64,000 nucleotides of DNA from Sphingosinicella terrae (lineage in GTDB: Bacteria > Pseudomonadota > Alphaproteobacteria > Sphingomonadales > Sphingomonadaceae): positions 20,713-84,712 of the forward strand of contig NZ_QDFY01000015.1 of the NCBI RefSeq assembly GCF_003347635.1, written 5' to 3'. Of the stretch, positions 29,975-38,316 are shown in pieces. Both the position numbers and the translations under genes were made by a program. The notes beneath the pieces are model-generated. The model ran no database searches. It was not told the origin of the DNA and saw nothing but the letters and a program-made list of their open reading frames with translations. Numbering within the stretch: the stretch's first letter is position 1; the number at the start of each line of letters is the position of its first letter.

Positions 29975-30871
29975 ATGAAGACAAGGATGCAGTTCATGGC
30001 AGGATTGATGGCGGCCGCGCTGGCCGTGGCGGCGCAGGCGCAGCCGGCCGACGACCCGCTGACCCGGCCGATCGCCCCGGAATATTCGGCTCGATGGCTC
30101 GGCGCGCAGGCGCCGGCTCGGATACATGGGCGGACCCATGCCGTCGGTTTCGAGGGGTTGAACGTCGTGCTCGTCGATACCGGCGACGGCCTGCTCCTGT
30201 TCGACGGCGCGGTTCCCCAGGCGGTGGACGAGGTCGAGGCGAACATTCGCCGGCTCGGATTCTCGATCGACGACGTCCGCTACATCTTCAGCACGGAGCC
30301 GCATTACGATCATGCTGGCGGCATCGCCGCTCTGGCGCGCGACAGCGGCGCCACCGTGGTGGCGAGCGCAGCCGCGGCCGAGGTGTTGCGCAGCGGCCGC
30401 GTCGGTCCCGAAGATCCGCAGGCGGCGCACCTGCCGCCCTTCCCTGCGGTCGAGACCGTCCGCGTCGTGGCCGACGGAGAGACGCTGCGGCTCGGCGATA
30501 CCGAGGTGGTTGCCGTGGCGACGCCGGGACATACCGTCGGGAGCATGAGCTGGCGCTGGCGCTCCTGCGAGCAAGCCGGCTGCGCGAATATCGTCTTCGC
30601 GGCGAGCCTCAACCCGGTTTCGGCCGACGGCTACCGGTTCAGCGCACATCCCGAGGTGGTGGCGACGTTCAGGACCAGCCACGCCGTCTTCCGGGCTATG
30701 CCCTGCGATATTCTGCTGACCTCGCACCCCGACCAGCAACAGGCTTCGCGGATCTCCCGCCTGGCCGCTGGGCGCGTGCCCAATCCCTTCATCGACCCGG
30801 CAGCGTGTCGCGCTTATGCCGACACTAGCGAGCAGAGGCTGGCGGCGCGGCTGGCCGACGAGGCACGCTGA
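29975..30871 (+). CDS. subclass B3 metallo-beta-lactamase with Glu in place of His116 (B3-E type)
   Basis: A signal peptide (MKTRMQFMAGLMAAALAVAAQAQ) is followed by a B3 beta-lactamase of 298 residues. The zinc-binding motif normally HxHxDH reads E108-P-H110-Y-D112-H113, while H186 (TPGHTVGSM) and H251 (LTSHPDQQ) are intact. The H116E replacement defines the B3-E group described from SIE-1 of Sphingobium indicum. The ATG at 29975 follows AAGGGAGG. Divergence from an AmpR-like gene suggests inducible expression. The Glu ligand should alter Zn1 affinity but need not abolish activity. Confidence 0.9.
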   Translation: MKTRMQFMAGLMAAALAVAAQAQPADDPLTRPIAPEYSARWLGAQAPARIHGRTHAVGFEGLNVVLVDTGDGLLLFDGAVPQAVDEVEANIRRLGFSIDDVRYIFSTEPHYDHAGGIAALARDSGATVVASAAAAEVLRSGRVGPEDPQAAHLPPFPAVETVRVVADGETLRLGDTEVVAVATPGHTVGSMSWRWRSCEQAGCANIVFAASLNPVSADGYRFSAHPEVVATFRTSHAVFRAMPCDILLTSHPDQQQASRISRLAAGRVPNPFIDPAACRAYADTSEQRLAARLADEAR

Positions 30872-30901
30872 AAGACGCTTGCCTCCCCGCCCCTACGCGC
30901 C

Positions 30902-31093
30902 AACGGACCGGACGAGGGAAACCGAATCGCCATCGGCATGGGCCAATTCCACCTGCCCACGGCGACCCGGCTGGAGCGGCACATCCTCGTTGCCGAAAAG
31001 GGTGACGGATACGATATCGCCGACGGTCTGCCCCAGGAGCCCTGGCGCCGGCTGGCCACCCGCGCCCTGCTCGTCTATTCCGTCGCCGGGTGA
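30902..31093 (+). pseudogene. C-terminal remnant of a GFA-family (glutathione-dependent formaldehyde-activating-like) protein
   Basis: The frame reads PDEGNRIAIGMGQFHLPTATR, then HILVAEKGDGYDIADGLPQEP, which matches the C-terminus of GFA-domain proteins (HIFVADKGDYYDIADGLPQ type). Only 30 bases separate it from the beta-lactamase stop, so the Cys-rich zinc-binding N-terminal part of the family is missing. Either the gene lost its 5' portion or it is a very small ORF starting at ATG 30938. It runs to the TGA at 31091-31093. Confidence 0.5.
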
Positions 31094-31107
31094 GACGAGA
31101 GGCGAAG

Positions 31108-31539
31108 ATGGTCCGGACCATGATCTCCATGTTGCGAGGTCGGCACCTCCTCGCGGCGACATTGCTGGCTGCGCCGGCAGCGGCGGCGGTTCCTGATTAT
31201 GCGGCCTTCATCATCCCGGACGGCGCGTCCGATCGGGTGATCAGCGTCGAGCATTTCGCCTGCATGGCCGATCGCGGCTACATCGAGGCCGGATCGCACG
31301 AATGCGTCGAAGCCGAGCTGGCGCGGCTGCAGCCGCGCCTCGATGCCGCCGCGGCGGCGGCCGGGCGCGGGCTCGCGGAAGCGCAGGCGGAATGGGTCGC
31401 CACGCGCTGGGTGCGCTGCGACGCCGAGGCGGCGCTTGAAAGCGAAACGATGGCGCCGCTGGTTCGCGATGGCTGCCGCCTCGACGAGACCGTCCGCCGC
31501 CTGCTGTGGCTGGAGAGCCTCGCCCCGGCCAGGTCCTGA
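31108..31539 (+). CDS. exported LprI-like (DUF1311) protein
   Basis: The ATG at 31108 follows GAGAGGCGAAG and begins an export signal (MVRTMISMLRGRHLLAATLL ...). The mature region has the DUF1311/LprI pattern, ECVEAELARLQPRLDAA then LAEAQAEWVATRWVRC and a final Cys in VRDGCRLDE, with paired cysteines likely forming disulfides. LprI of Mycobacterium inhibits lysozyme; whether this one does is unknown. The length is 143 residues. Confidence 0.65.
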   Translation: MVRTMISMLRGRHLLAATLLAAPAAAAVPDYAAFIIPDGASDRVISVEHFACMADRGYIEAGSHECVEAELARLQPRLDAAAAAAGRGLAEAQAEWVATRWVRCDAEAALESETMAPLVRDGCRLDETVRRLLWLESLAPARS

Positions 31540-31688
31540 AACCCGCGGCTCGGAGCCTTTCCGGGACATCGATTGTTGAAATTTCCCGTTGCTCTCTCGG
31601 CCGCGACCGGGGACAACCGAGGCAGAGAGGATCGCATCGACCGCTCGACGGGGCGCTGGCCCCGGGGGCTTCGAACGGGAGATTGAGG

Positions 31689-31934
31689 ATGAGCCTTCCC
31701 TTGCTTGCCTCCTTGCTGCTCGTCGCGGCGCAGGACCGTCTGACCACCCAATCGGAGGAACCGGTCGCGCCGGGCGACCGGCCGCCGGCGACCGGCACCC
31801 CCGCGCCCGCCGCTCCGCCGGAGGCCGAGGCGCAGGAACCGGAAGCAGGCCGTTCGGAAGAGGTCTGCCGGCGCGTGGCCGTCTATGACGATTTCGGCCG
31901 CCAGCGCAGCCGCCGGGTCTGCCGCCCCCGCTGA
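31689..31934 (+). CDS. small exported protein with C-terminal two-Cys motif
   Basis: This 81-residue product starts with a hydrophobic leader (MSLPLLASLLLVAAQ), continues with a Pro/Ala-rich linker and ends in EEVCRRVAVYDDFGRQRSRR before VCRPR, with two Cys that may pair. The ATG follows GGGAGATTGAGG. Short exported proteins ending in CRR...CR are widespread in sphingomonads but have no assigned function. Confidence 0.62.
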   Translation: MSLPLLASLLLVAAQDRLTTQSEEPVAPGDRPPATGTPAPAAPPEAEAQEPEAGRSEEVCRRVAVYDDFGRQRSRRVCRPR

Positions 31935-32083
31935 GGCGCCGGCCGCGACGCGGGCTCGCATCGGCGCATCCGGGCTTGGGTTTCGCGCGGTGATGGCGCG
32001 CGCATTCACCGGCCGGGTCCGGCTTTCAGCTTGATTGCCGCCTTTCGCCCGGCGAAAGCGTGATCCGGACGGGAGCGAGGCGA

Positions 32084-33271
32084 ATGAAGGCGGAGAGCCG
32101 GATCGTGCTGGCGCTGGCGGCGAGCCAGGCGCTGCATCAGACGAGCGCGGTGCTGATCGTCACGATCGGCGGGCTCGCCGGAATGCTGCTCGCGCCCGAA
32201 CCGGCGATGGCGACCCTGCCGCTGGCGACGATCGCGCTCGGCACGGCGCTCACGATCGTCCCGGCCTCGCTGCTGATGGCGCGGATCGGCCGCAAGGCAG
32301 GCTTTCTTATCGGCGCGCTCGCCGGCGCCGGCGCCGGGGCAGTCGGCGCGTGGGGCCTTCTCAGCGGCAGCTTCGTCCTGCTTTGTGCAGGCACGGGGCT
32401 GGCGGGAGTGTATCAGGGGTTCGCGCAATATTACCGCTTCGCCGCCGCCGAAGCTGCGGAGGAGGCGAATCGCGGCCGGGCCATTTCCTGGGTGCTGGCC
32501 GGCGGCGTGATCGCCGCCCTTGCCGGGCCTGCTTTGGGGACGTCGACGCGGGGCCTGCTCGCGGCCGATTATGCGGGTTCGTTCCTGGCCGTGCTCCTGC
32601 TCGGCCTCGCCGCCGCGGTCCTGCTCGCCTTCACGCGGCTGCCGCAAGCGGAGGCGTCATCGCCGGGCGAGGCGCCTGCGCGGTCGCTGCGCGAGATTGC
32701 GCGCCAGCCCCTGTTCCGCGTTGCGGTCATCGGCGCCGCCGCCGCCTTCGGGGTGATGGTGACGGTGATGACCGCGACGCCGATCTCGATGGTCGCGCAC
32801 GCCCACGATGTCGGCAGCGCCGCCATGGTCATCCAGTGGCACGTGCTCGGCATGTTCCTGCCCTCCTTCTTCTCCGGGCCGCTGATCCGGCGGGTCGGCG
32901 CTCTCCCGCTCATGCTCGGCGGGACGGCGCTGCTGGCGGGCCATGTCGCTATCGCCCTCTCAGGGACGGCGCTGCTCAACTTCCTGAGCGGACTGGTGCT
33001 GGTCGGAGTGGGCTGGAACTTCCTCTATGTCGGGGGCAGCACCCTGCTCCTCGACACCTATCGGCCGAGCGAACGCGCCAAGGTGCAGGCGCTCAACGAT
33101 TTCCTCATCGTCGGGGTGGCCGCCGCCGGCTCCTTCTCCGCCGGAGCCCTGGCCGACGCCTTCGGCTGGCGCGGCGTCAATCTCGCCGCCTTGCCGGTAC
33201 TCCTCCTTGCCGCCCTTGCCATCGCCGCGGCGCTTCGACTGGAGCGGCGCAGGGTTTCAGCGATGAGCTGA
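32084..33271 (+). CDS. major facilitator superfamily transporter
   Basis: The 395-residue protein has twelve likely membrane helices. The cytoplasmic motif MARIGRKAGFLIGALAG is the A-loop between helices 2 and 3, and TYRPSERAKVQALNDFL is its equivalent in the second half. The start at 32084 is preferred over a GTG at 32060 because GGGAGCGAGG lies just upstream. Its substrate is not predictable; the family of small efflux carriers with this layout includes drug exporters. Confidence 0.85.
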   Translation: MKAESRIVLALAASQALHQTSAVLIVTIGGLAGMLLAPEPAMATLPLATIALGTALTIVPASLLMARIGRKAGFLIGALAGAGAGAVGAWGLLSGSFVLLCAGTGLAGVYQGFAQYYRFAAAEAAEEANRGRAISWVLAGGVIAALAGPALGTSTRGLLAADYAGSFLAVLLLGLAAAVLLAFTRLPQAEASSPGEAPARSLREIARQPLFRVAVIGAAAAFGVMVTVMTATPISMVAHAHDVGSAAMVIQWHVLGMFLPSFFSGPLIRRVGALPLMLGGTALLAGHVAIALSGTALLNFLSGLVLVGVGWNFLYVGGSTLLLDTYRPSERAKVQALNDFLIVGVAAAGSFSAGALADAFGWRGVNLAALPVLLLAALAIAAALRLERRRVSAMS

Positions 33272-33324
33272 CCGGCATGATCGGTTCTACGCCCCTCATC
33301 GTCTTGGCGCGGGCGGCGCGTAGC

Positions 33325-33879
33325 CTATCGCTCCTGTCGACTCCAGGCGAGGCTGGGGCTTGATCCCGTCCAGCGCTTGAATGCGCGGGAGAAGGCGGCC
33401 GGATCGGAAAATCCGAGCCGGTAGGCGACCTCCTTCACGGAAGCGTCCTTCTCGCGCAGCAGGCGCAGGGCCAATCGCCGCCGTAGCCGCTCCACGACCT
33501 GCTCGAACGTCGTGTTCTCGGCCTTCAGCCGGCGATACAGCGTCTGGCGGCTGCAGCCCAATTCCCGCGCGACGGCCTCGATGCGGACGCCGCCCGCTTC
33601 GAGCAGCGGCTCGACGCTGGCTTCCACCCTGCGGGTGAATGGGCCGATGCCGATCCCGGCCTGGGCTTCGATCGCCTTGGCGAGGTCGCCGAGGCGGGAA
33701 AGCAGGCCACGCGCGCGATTCGTCGGCTTCGGACGCTCCGCGATCATCGCGCCCGCCCTGTGGCCGAGGCCCCGCCACTGGTGGAGGATACAGGAGTCGC
33801 GCCGGCCGCAATCGCCGCAGGCGCCCTCCAACATCTGGTCGATGCAACCGGCGATCATGACTTTGGCCCCCCGGATCAT
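33325..33879 (-). CDS. short AraC-type regulator with Cys-rich N-terminus
   Basis: The 184-residue protein carries a complete AraC C-terminal domain: VRIEAVARELGCSRQTLYRRL is the first helix-turn-helix and VKEVAYRLGFSDPAAFSRAFKRWTG the second. The usual 150-200 residue ligand-binding domain is absent. Instead the first 30 residues hold a Cys cluster (GCIDQMLEGACGDCGRRDSC), which might bind metal. It is divergent from the haloperoxidase-like gene, which it may control. Confidence 0.82.
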   Translation of the reverse strand: MIRGAKVMIAGCIDQMLEGACGDCGRRDSCILHQWRGLGHRAGAMIAERPKPTNRARGLLSRLGDLAKAIEAQAGIGIGPFTRRVEASVEPLLEAGGVRIEAVARELGCSRQTLYRRLKAENTTFEQVVERLRRRLALRLLREKDASVKEVAYRLGFSDPAAFSRAFKRWTGSSPSLAWSRQER

Positions 33880-33955
33880 GTTCCTGGGTGTGTTGCTTCA
33901 ATAATACTCCTGTTCCGGGGAGGCGCAAGCCCGCGCCTTCGTAAGGGAGGAAAGC

Positions 33956-35194
33956 ATGAGAAGGGCTATCGGACTGCTCGCCGCCACGGTGGCGCTGATT
34001 GCTGCTCGGCCGGCTGCCGCTGACAGCGTGACGGACTGGATGGAAGTTGCGAACCGCTACTACCTCGCCGGCCAGGCCGCCCGCGGGCCGCGGTCTCCCG
34101 AGACCGAGCGGGCGAGCAGCCGGGTCGCGCTCGCCATGTTCGAGGCGGTGAATGCGATCGACCGCCGCTACCAATCCTATCTGGGTCTCGCCCCGGCCGA
34201 CGCAGGCGCGTCGCAGGATGCGGCCGCCGTCACCGCCGCTTACCGGGTGCTGCTCCACCATTATCCGGCGCAGCGGACGGCGATCGAGGAAAGCCATGCC
34301 CTCGCCATGGCCGCCATTCCGGACGACCCCGCTCGGACGGGGGGAATCGCGGTCGGCGAAGTCGCGGCCGCTGCCGCCCTCCAGGCCGGCGGGGTCGATC
34401 CGGCGATTGCGCAGCGCCCCTACCGGCCGCGGACGCGCCCGGGCGAATGGGTCGCGACGGCGCTGCCGTCGCTCGAGCCCTATTGGGCCACCCTTCGGCC
34501 ATGGGTGGCGTCGAGCACGGACTCGCTGCAGCCTCCGCCGCCGCCGCCGCTCGCCAGCGAGCGGTGGGCGCGCGACTATGAGGAGGTCAGGCGACTCGGC
34601 GGACGCGACAGCCGCGAGCGCAGCGCGCACCAGACCTTGGTCGCGCGCTACCGGCAAGCCGGCGACGTGATGCCGGCGCTTCGCCAGGTGAGCGACATGC
34701 CGGGGCGGACCAGGGTACGGAATGCGCGCATGTTCGCCCTCTACCAGATGGCCTTCGACGATGCGGTCCAGGCCATGGTGGTCGCCAAGCTTCATCACGA
34801 TTTCTGGCGCCCGATCACGGCCATCCGCAACGGCGCGGAAGACGGCAACGACGCCACGCCGGCCGACGCGGAATGGCTGCCGCTGCTGGCGACGCCTAAC
34901 TTCCCCGAATATCCGTGCGGCCATTGCACCGTCGCCGGCACCGTCGCCGAACTGATGACGGCGGAGACCGGCGTCAGCCCGCCCGGCGGCGTCCGGATAG
35001 CCTCTCAGTTGAGTCCCGACGCCGCGGTCCAGACTTTCCCGAGCTGGAATGCCTGGGCGCAGGAAGTGTCCGATTCTCGCATCTACGGGGGCGTCCATTA
35101 CCGCTTCTCCAACGAGGCTGGCGAGCAGATCGGGCGCCGGGCGGCGCGGATGGCGCTGGAGCGGGCGCTTCGCCCGCTGCCGCCGGCACGCTGA
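33956..35194 (+). CDS. exported vanadium-haloperoxidase/PAP2-like phosphatase
   Basis: A signal peptide (MRRAIGLLAATVALIAARPAAA) precedes about 390 residues of PAP2/haloperoxidase type. The three vanadate or phosphate-binding motifs are visible: KLHHDFWRP (K-x6-RP), YPCGHCTV (normally PSGH) and SRIYGGVHYRFSNEAG (SR-x5-H). The Ser of PSGH is Cys here and the final acidic residue of the third motif appears to be Asn. The AraC-type gene is divergent with a 76-base gap. Halogenation or phosphatase activity cannot be decided from sequence. Confidence 0.82.
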   Translation: MRRAIGLLAATVALIAARPAAADSVTDWMEVANRYYLAGQAARGPRSPETERASSRVALAMFEAVNAIDRRYQSYLGLAPADAGASQDAAAVTAAYRVLLHHYPAQRTAIEESHALAMAAIPDDPARTGGIAVGEVAAAAALQAGGVDPAIAQRPYRPRTRPGEWVATALPSLEPYWATLRPWVASSTDSLQPPPPPPLASERWARDYEEVRRLGGRDSRERSAHQTLVARYRQAGDVMPALRQVSDMPGRTRVRNARMFALYQMAFDDAVQAMVVAKLHHDFWRPITAIRNGAEDGNDATPADAEWLPLLATPNFPEYPCGHCTVAGTVAELMTAETGVSPPGGVRIASQLSPDAAVQTFPSWNAWAQEVSDSRIYGGVHYRFSNEAGEQIGRRAARMALERALRPLPPAR

Positions 35195-35262
35195 ACCGGC
35201 GCCGGGCTCCGGCAGCCCGTGATCCAGCGGTCGAGTCGGGCGGACAGCGTTCCGAAGAGGCT

Positions 35263-35997
35263 TCAGTCGAGCGCAGGCACCGGATTGGGGAGACTCGGCG
35301 CTGCCGGCGCCGGCTCGCCGCGGGCGAAGGGGCTGAGCCCGAGCCAGTCCTGCATGGTCCCGGCGAGGCCGGCATCGCCGATCAGCATCACCCGCCCCTG
35401 CGAAACCGCCTCGCGCACCGTCTCGACGCCCATCCAGACCGCCGTCATCGTCCTGAGGTCGGTGACGACATAGAGATCGACGTCGAACCCGGGATCGATC
35501 AGGCAAAGGTCGGGCGGACCGTCCTCGTCGACGATGAGCCACCAGAGCCGCTCCTCGTCCGGCTGCTCGGGATATTGGAACTGGATCACTTGCCGCTGAC
35601 CCGTGAGCGGCGAGAGCATCAGGTTGCGGCGCATGTCCCACATCAAAAGGGTGCCGTCGAGCCGCTGCAGCGACAGCTCCGATCTCACCCAGCGCTGGCC
35701 CCAGCGCCCGAACGCCTCGACCAGCGGCCCCAGTTCGGCGCCGGCATCGGTGAGCGCATATTCGTGGATCCCAGGATCGGTGCGGGAGGCGACACGGCAG
35801 ACGATGCCGGCACTCTCCAGCTCCTTGAGTCGCTGCGAAAGCAAAGCCGGCGACATGCGAGGTACCCCGCGGCGAAGCTCGTTGAACCGGGTCGAACCGG
35901 CGAGCAGCTCGCGCAGGATCAGGATCGTCCAGCGGGTGCAAAGCAGCTCGGCCGCCATCGCGACCGGACAGAATTGACTGTAGCTGCGCTCGCCCAT
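35263..35997 (-). CDS. HxlR-family transcriptional regulator
   Basis: The N-terminal half is an HxlR winged helix (RSYSQFCPVAMAAELLCTRW, then RFNELRRGVPRMSPALLSQRL and GIHEYALTDAG). About 120 further residues form a C-terminal domain of unknown function found in a subset of the family. The ATG at 35997 has GAGG six bases upstream; a GTG at 36009 is the alternative. It is divergent from an acyl-CoA dehydrogenase gene. Confidence 0.87.
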   Translation of the reverse strand: MGERSYSQFCPVAMAAELLCTRWTILILRELLAGSTRFNELRRGVPRMSPALLSQRLKELESAGIVCRVASRTDPGIHEYALTDAGAELGPLVEAFGRWGQRWVRSELSLQRLDGTLLMWDMRRNLMLSPLTGQRQVIQFQYPEQPDEERLWWLIVDEDGPPDLCLIDPGFDVDLYVVTDLRTMTAVWMGVETVREAVSQGRVMLIGDAGLAGTMQDWLGLSPFARGEPAPAAPSLPNPVPALD

Positions 35998-36046
35998 GAC
36001 ACGCCTCACTGGACCTCCAGTCTACGCCCGCCCGGACCCGGTGACC

Positions 36047-36085
36047 AGTTCAGTTTCCATACCGGCGGAGTTCAGTTGCTGAACT
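36047..36085. promoter_or_regulatory. candidate HxlR operator in the divergent promoter region
   Basis: AGTTCAG occurs at 36047-36053 and 36069-36075, 22 bases apart, and the second copy forms the perfect palindrome AGTTCAG-ttg-CTGAACT (36069-36085). The region lies between the HxlR gene (minus) and the acyl-CoA dehydrogenase gene (plus). Confidence 0.6.
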
Positions 36086-36177
36086 AGCCGTGGGCCGGAG
36101 CGGCGACCATGATCTGCGGCACGGGGGCTTGAGAGTCGACATGCGCCGAGGCGCGCGCGACAAGAAGGAGCCGATTG

Positions 36178-37356
36178 ATGTCGATTACAAACGGTCTGGC
36201 GCTGCCGGCGCTGGAATGCGGACTTGCCGAAGCCGCGGAAGGAGGCGCCGTGGACTGGATGGCGGCAGCAGAGCGGGTCGCCGCCGAGGCCGAAATCGAG
36301 GCAGCGGCGCATGACGAAACGGACCGCTTCGTCGCCGAGGGCTATTCGCGGCTGAAGGCCGCAGGCCTGTTCAAGGCGCTGGTGCCGGTCGAGCTGGGCG
36401 GCGGCGGTGCCGACTATCGCGATATTGCCGGCTGCATCCGGCGAATCGGCGTCGCCTGCGGGTCCACTGCGCTCGCTTTCTCGATGCACTGCCACCTCGT
36501 CGCCGTCGCGGCCTGGCGGTGGCGTCACCAGGGGGCACCGACGGACGGCCTGCTGAAACGGGTCGCGAACGAGGATCTGGTGCTGGTCTCGAGCGGCGGC
36601 TCGGACTGGCTGCCGAGCGGCGGCACCGCGGTGAAGGTCGGAGGCGGCTATCGCATCACCGCACGCAAGCCCTTCTCCAGCGGCAGCCCGTTCGGCGACC
36701 TCTTGGTGACCAGCGCTGTCGATGAGACGGCAGAGGATGGACCGACGGTTCTCCATTTCGCCGTTCCGATCGAGGCGCCAGGCGTGCGGCGGATCGACAC
36801 CTGGCGGACGCTGGGCATGCGCGGCACCGGCTCGCACGACATCCTGCTCGAAGGCGTGTTCGTGCCCGACGCCGCCATTTCGGGACGGCGCCCGCAGGGG
36901 AAATGGCATCCCTTGTTCCACGCCATTGCCATGCTCGCCTTTCCGCTCATCTACTCGACCTATGTCGGCGTCGCCGAAGGCGCGCGGCGGCAGGCGATCG
37001 CCGCGGCACGCGGTCGCACCGGCGATCCCCACCTGCCCTACCTCGTCGGCGAGATGGAGAATGCCTTCGCTCTGGCCGAAATGGCCCTCGATCGGATGAT
37101 CGCCGATGCCGCGACGGCAGTCCCGGGCCCCGAGACGACCAGCCGTGCCATGATCGGGCGCACGCTCGTCGCCCAGGGCGCGATCGCCGCGGTCGAAAAG
37201 GCGATGGAGGTGGCCGGCGGCCCCGGTTTCTATCGCGCCTTCGGCCTCGAGCGCGCCTGGCGCGATGTCCAGGGCGCGCGCTACCACCCGCTCCAGGAGA
37301 AACCGCAGGCGGCCCTTTCCGGCCGGGTGGCGCTCGGTTGGGACATCGACGGATAA
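36178..37356 (+). CDS. acyl-CoA dehydrogenase-family flavoprotein
   Basis: The product has 392 residues and the acyl-CoA dehydrogenase layout. An N-terminal helical domain ends in LGGGGADYRDIAGCIRRIG, followed by a beta domain (ITARKPFSSGSPFGDLLV, TWRTLGMRGTGSHDILLEGV) and a C-terminal helical domain (AMEVAGGPGFYRAFGLERAWRD). The ATG at 36178 follows AAGAAGGAG. The catalytic Glu cannot be placed with confidence, so it could instead be a related monooxygenase of the DszC/HpaB-like clade. It is probably controlled by the divergent HxlR gene. Confidence 0.85.
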   Translation: MSITNGLALPALECGLAEAAEGGAVDWMAAAERVAAEAEIEAAAHDETDRFVAEGYSRLKAAGLFKALVPVELGGGGADYRDIAGCIRRIGVACGSTALAFSMHCHLVAVAAWRWRHQGAPTDGLLKRVANEDLVLVSSGGSDWLPSGGTAVKVGGGYRITARKPFSSGSPFGDLLVTSAVDETAEDGPTVLHFAVPIEAPGVRRIDTWRTLGMRGTGSHDILLEGVFVPDAAISGRRPQGKWHPLFHAIAMLAFPLIYSTYVGVAEGARRQAIAAARGRTGDPHLPYLVGEMENAFALAEMALDRMIADAATAVPGPETTSRAMIGRTLVAQGAIAAVEKAMEVAGGPGFYRAFGLERAWRDVQGARYHPLQEKPQAALSGRVALGWDIDG

Positions 37357-37374
37357 ACAGGGAAAGAGGGATCC

Positions 37375-37908
37375 TCAGCCTCGCCGGCGCCACTGCTCCC
37401 GCGTCTGGCCCCAGACGTCGACTCGAAAGCTCTCATAGGGCGCCGGCAGGCTGCCGGCGCCCCGATTGGCGGAGCCGAGCCGCCGCGCGACGGCGATCGA
37501 TCCGGCATTCTCCGGATCGATCGTGTGGATGACATCGGTCCAGCCGAGATGGTCGAAGGCCCAGTCCATCGCTCGGGCGGCGCCCTCGGTGGCATAGCCC
37601 CTGCCCCAGGCGTCGCGGCGGAGGCCCCAGCCGACCTCGGTGCCGGGCCAGCCTTCCGGCTGCCAGGGGCCGAGACGGCCGATCCAGCGGCCGCTCGCCT
37701 TCTCGATCACCGAGAACATGCCGAAGCCCTTGAGCGACCAGGAACCGGTCATCGCCGCCATCGCCCGCCAGGCTGCCGCACGCGGCATTGTTCCGCCGAT
37801 GAACCGGGCGGCCTCCTCGTCGCCGAACAGAGCCGACCAGCCGTCGAGATCCTCCTCGATCGGCGGGCGCAGGATCAGCCGCTCGGTCTCCAGGGTTGGA
37901 CCGAGCAT
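37375..37908 (-). CDS. GNAT-family (RimJ/RimL-type) N-acetyltransferase
   Basis: This 177-residue protein opens TLETERLILRPPIEEDLDGW and contains the acetyl-CoA-binding region EVGWGLRRDAWGRGYATEGA, followed by HTIDPENAGSIAVARRLG, typical of RimJ/RimL-type acetyltransferases acting on small molecules or protein N-termini. It lies five bases downstream of the chorismate mutase gene. The substrate is unknown. Confidence 0.88.
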   Translation of the reverse strand: MLGPTLETERLILRPPIEEDLDGWSALFGDEEAARFIGGTMPRAAAWRAMAAMTGSWSLKGFGMFSVIEKASGRWIGRLGPWQPEGWPGTEVGWGLRRDAWGRGYATEGAARAMDWAFDHLGWTDVIHTIDPENAGSIAVARRLGSANRGAGSLPAPYESFRVDVWGQTREQWRRRG

Positions 37909-37913
37909 GTCGC

Positions 37914-38240
37914 TCAATCCGTAGCGGCCGCGGAAGCGCGATCGTCGTAGCGCTCCAGCTCGTACGCGATCGACGCTTCGATAAGCCGCTCGTACAGCTC
38001 CGCCGCGACCTCCGCCGGCACGCCGTTCGCGGCGGCATGGCCGGCCACGTTGCCGAGGACTTCCGCTTTTCGGCCGTCGTCGCGGATCTTGTCGCGGCCC
38101 GGTTTGATCCGGGCGGCCGCCTCCATGAATCGGAAGCGTTCGCCGATCAGGGTCAGGATCTCGCGGTCGATCTGATCGATGCCGGCACGCACGTCGAGCA
38201 TGGTGCGACAGAGATTGGGCGGCTTTCTGTGATCGAGCAT
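37914..38240 (-). CDS. chorismate mutase, AroQ class
   Basis: This 108-residue single-domain protein (MLDVRAGIDQIDREILTLIG, RFRFMEAAARIKPGRDKIRDDGR) has the all-helical AroQ fold with the active-site Arg in the first helix, Lys in IKPGRDKI and the Arg/Lys set of the DxR region. It makes prephenate from chorismate in the Phe/Tyr branch. The ATG at 38240 precedes a short leader. It is the first gene of a two-gene unit with the acetyltransferase. Confidence 0.85.
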   Translation of the reverse strand: MLDHRKPPNLCRTMLDVRAGIDQIDREILTLIGERFRFMEAAARIKPGRDKIRDDGRKAEVLGNVAGHAAANGVPAEVAAELYERLIEASIAYELERYDDRASAAATD

Positions 38241-38316
38241 GGTGCTCTCTACCGCCGTCGCGCACGCTGTCCAGCGGTCGCGACGGCGCCGGCACCGTCG
38301 TCCCGTGTCAGGACGG

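Noticed and set aside
29975..30871. A generic hydrolase instead of a B3 beta-lactamase, because the first His is missing
   Set aside because: D112, H113, H186 and H251, the signal peptide and the AmpR-like neighbour support the B3-E assignment.
33296..35941. An 881-codon minus-strand frame opposite the haloperoxidase-like gene
   Set aside because: It crosses the AraC gene and the haloperoxidase gene in the wrong frame and has no recognisable domain.
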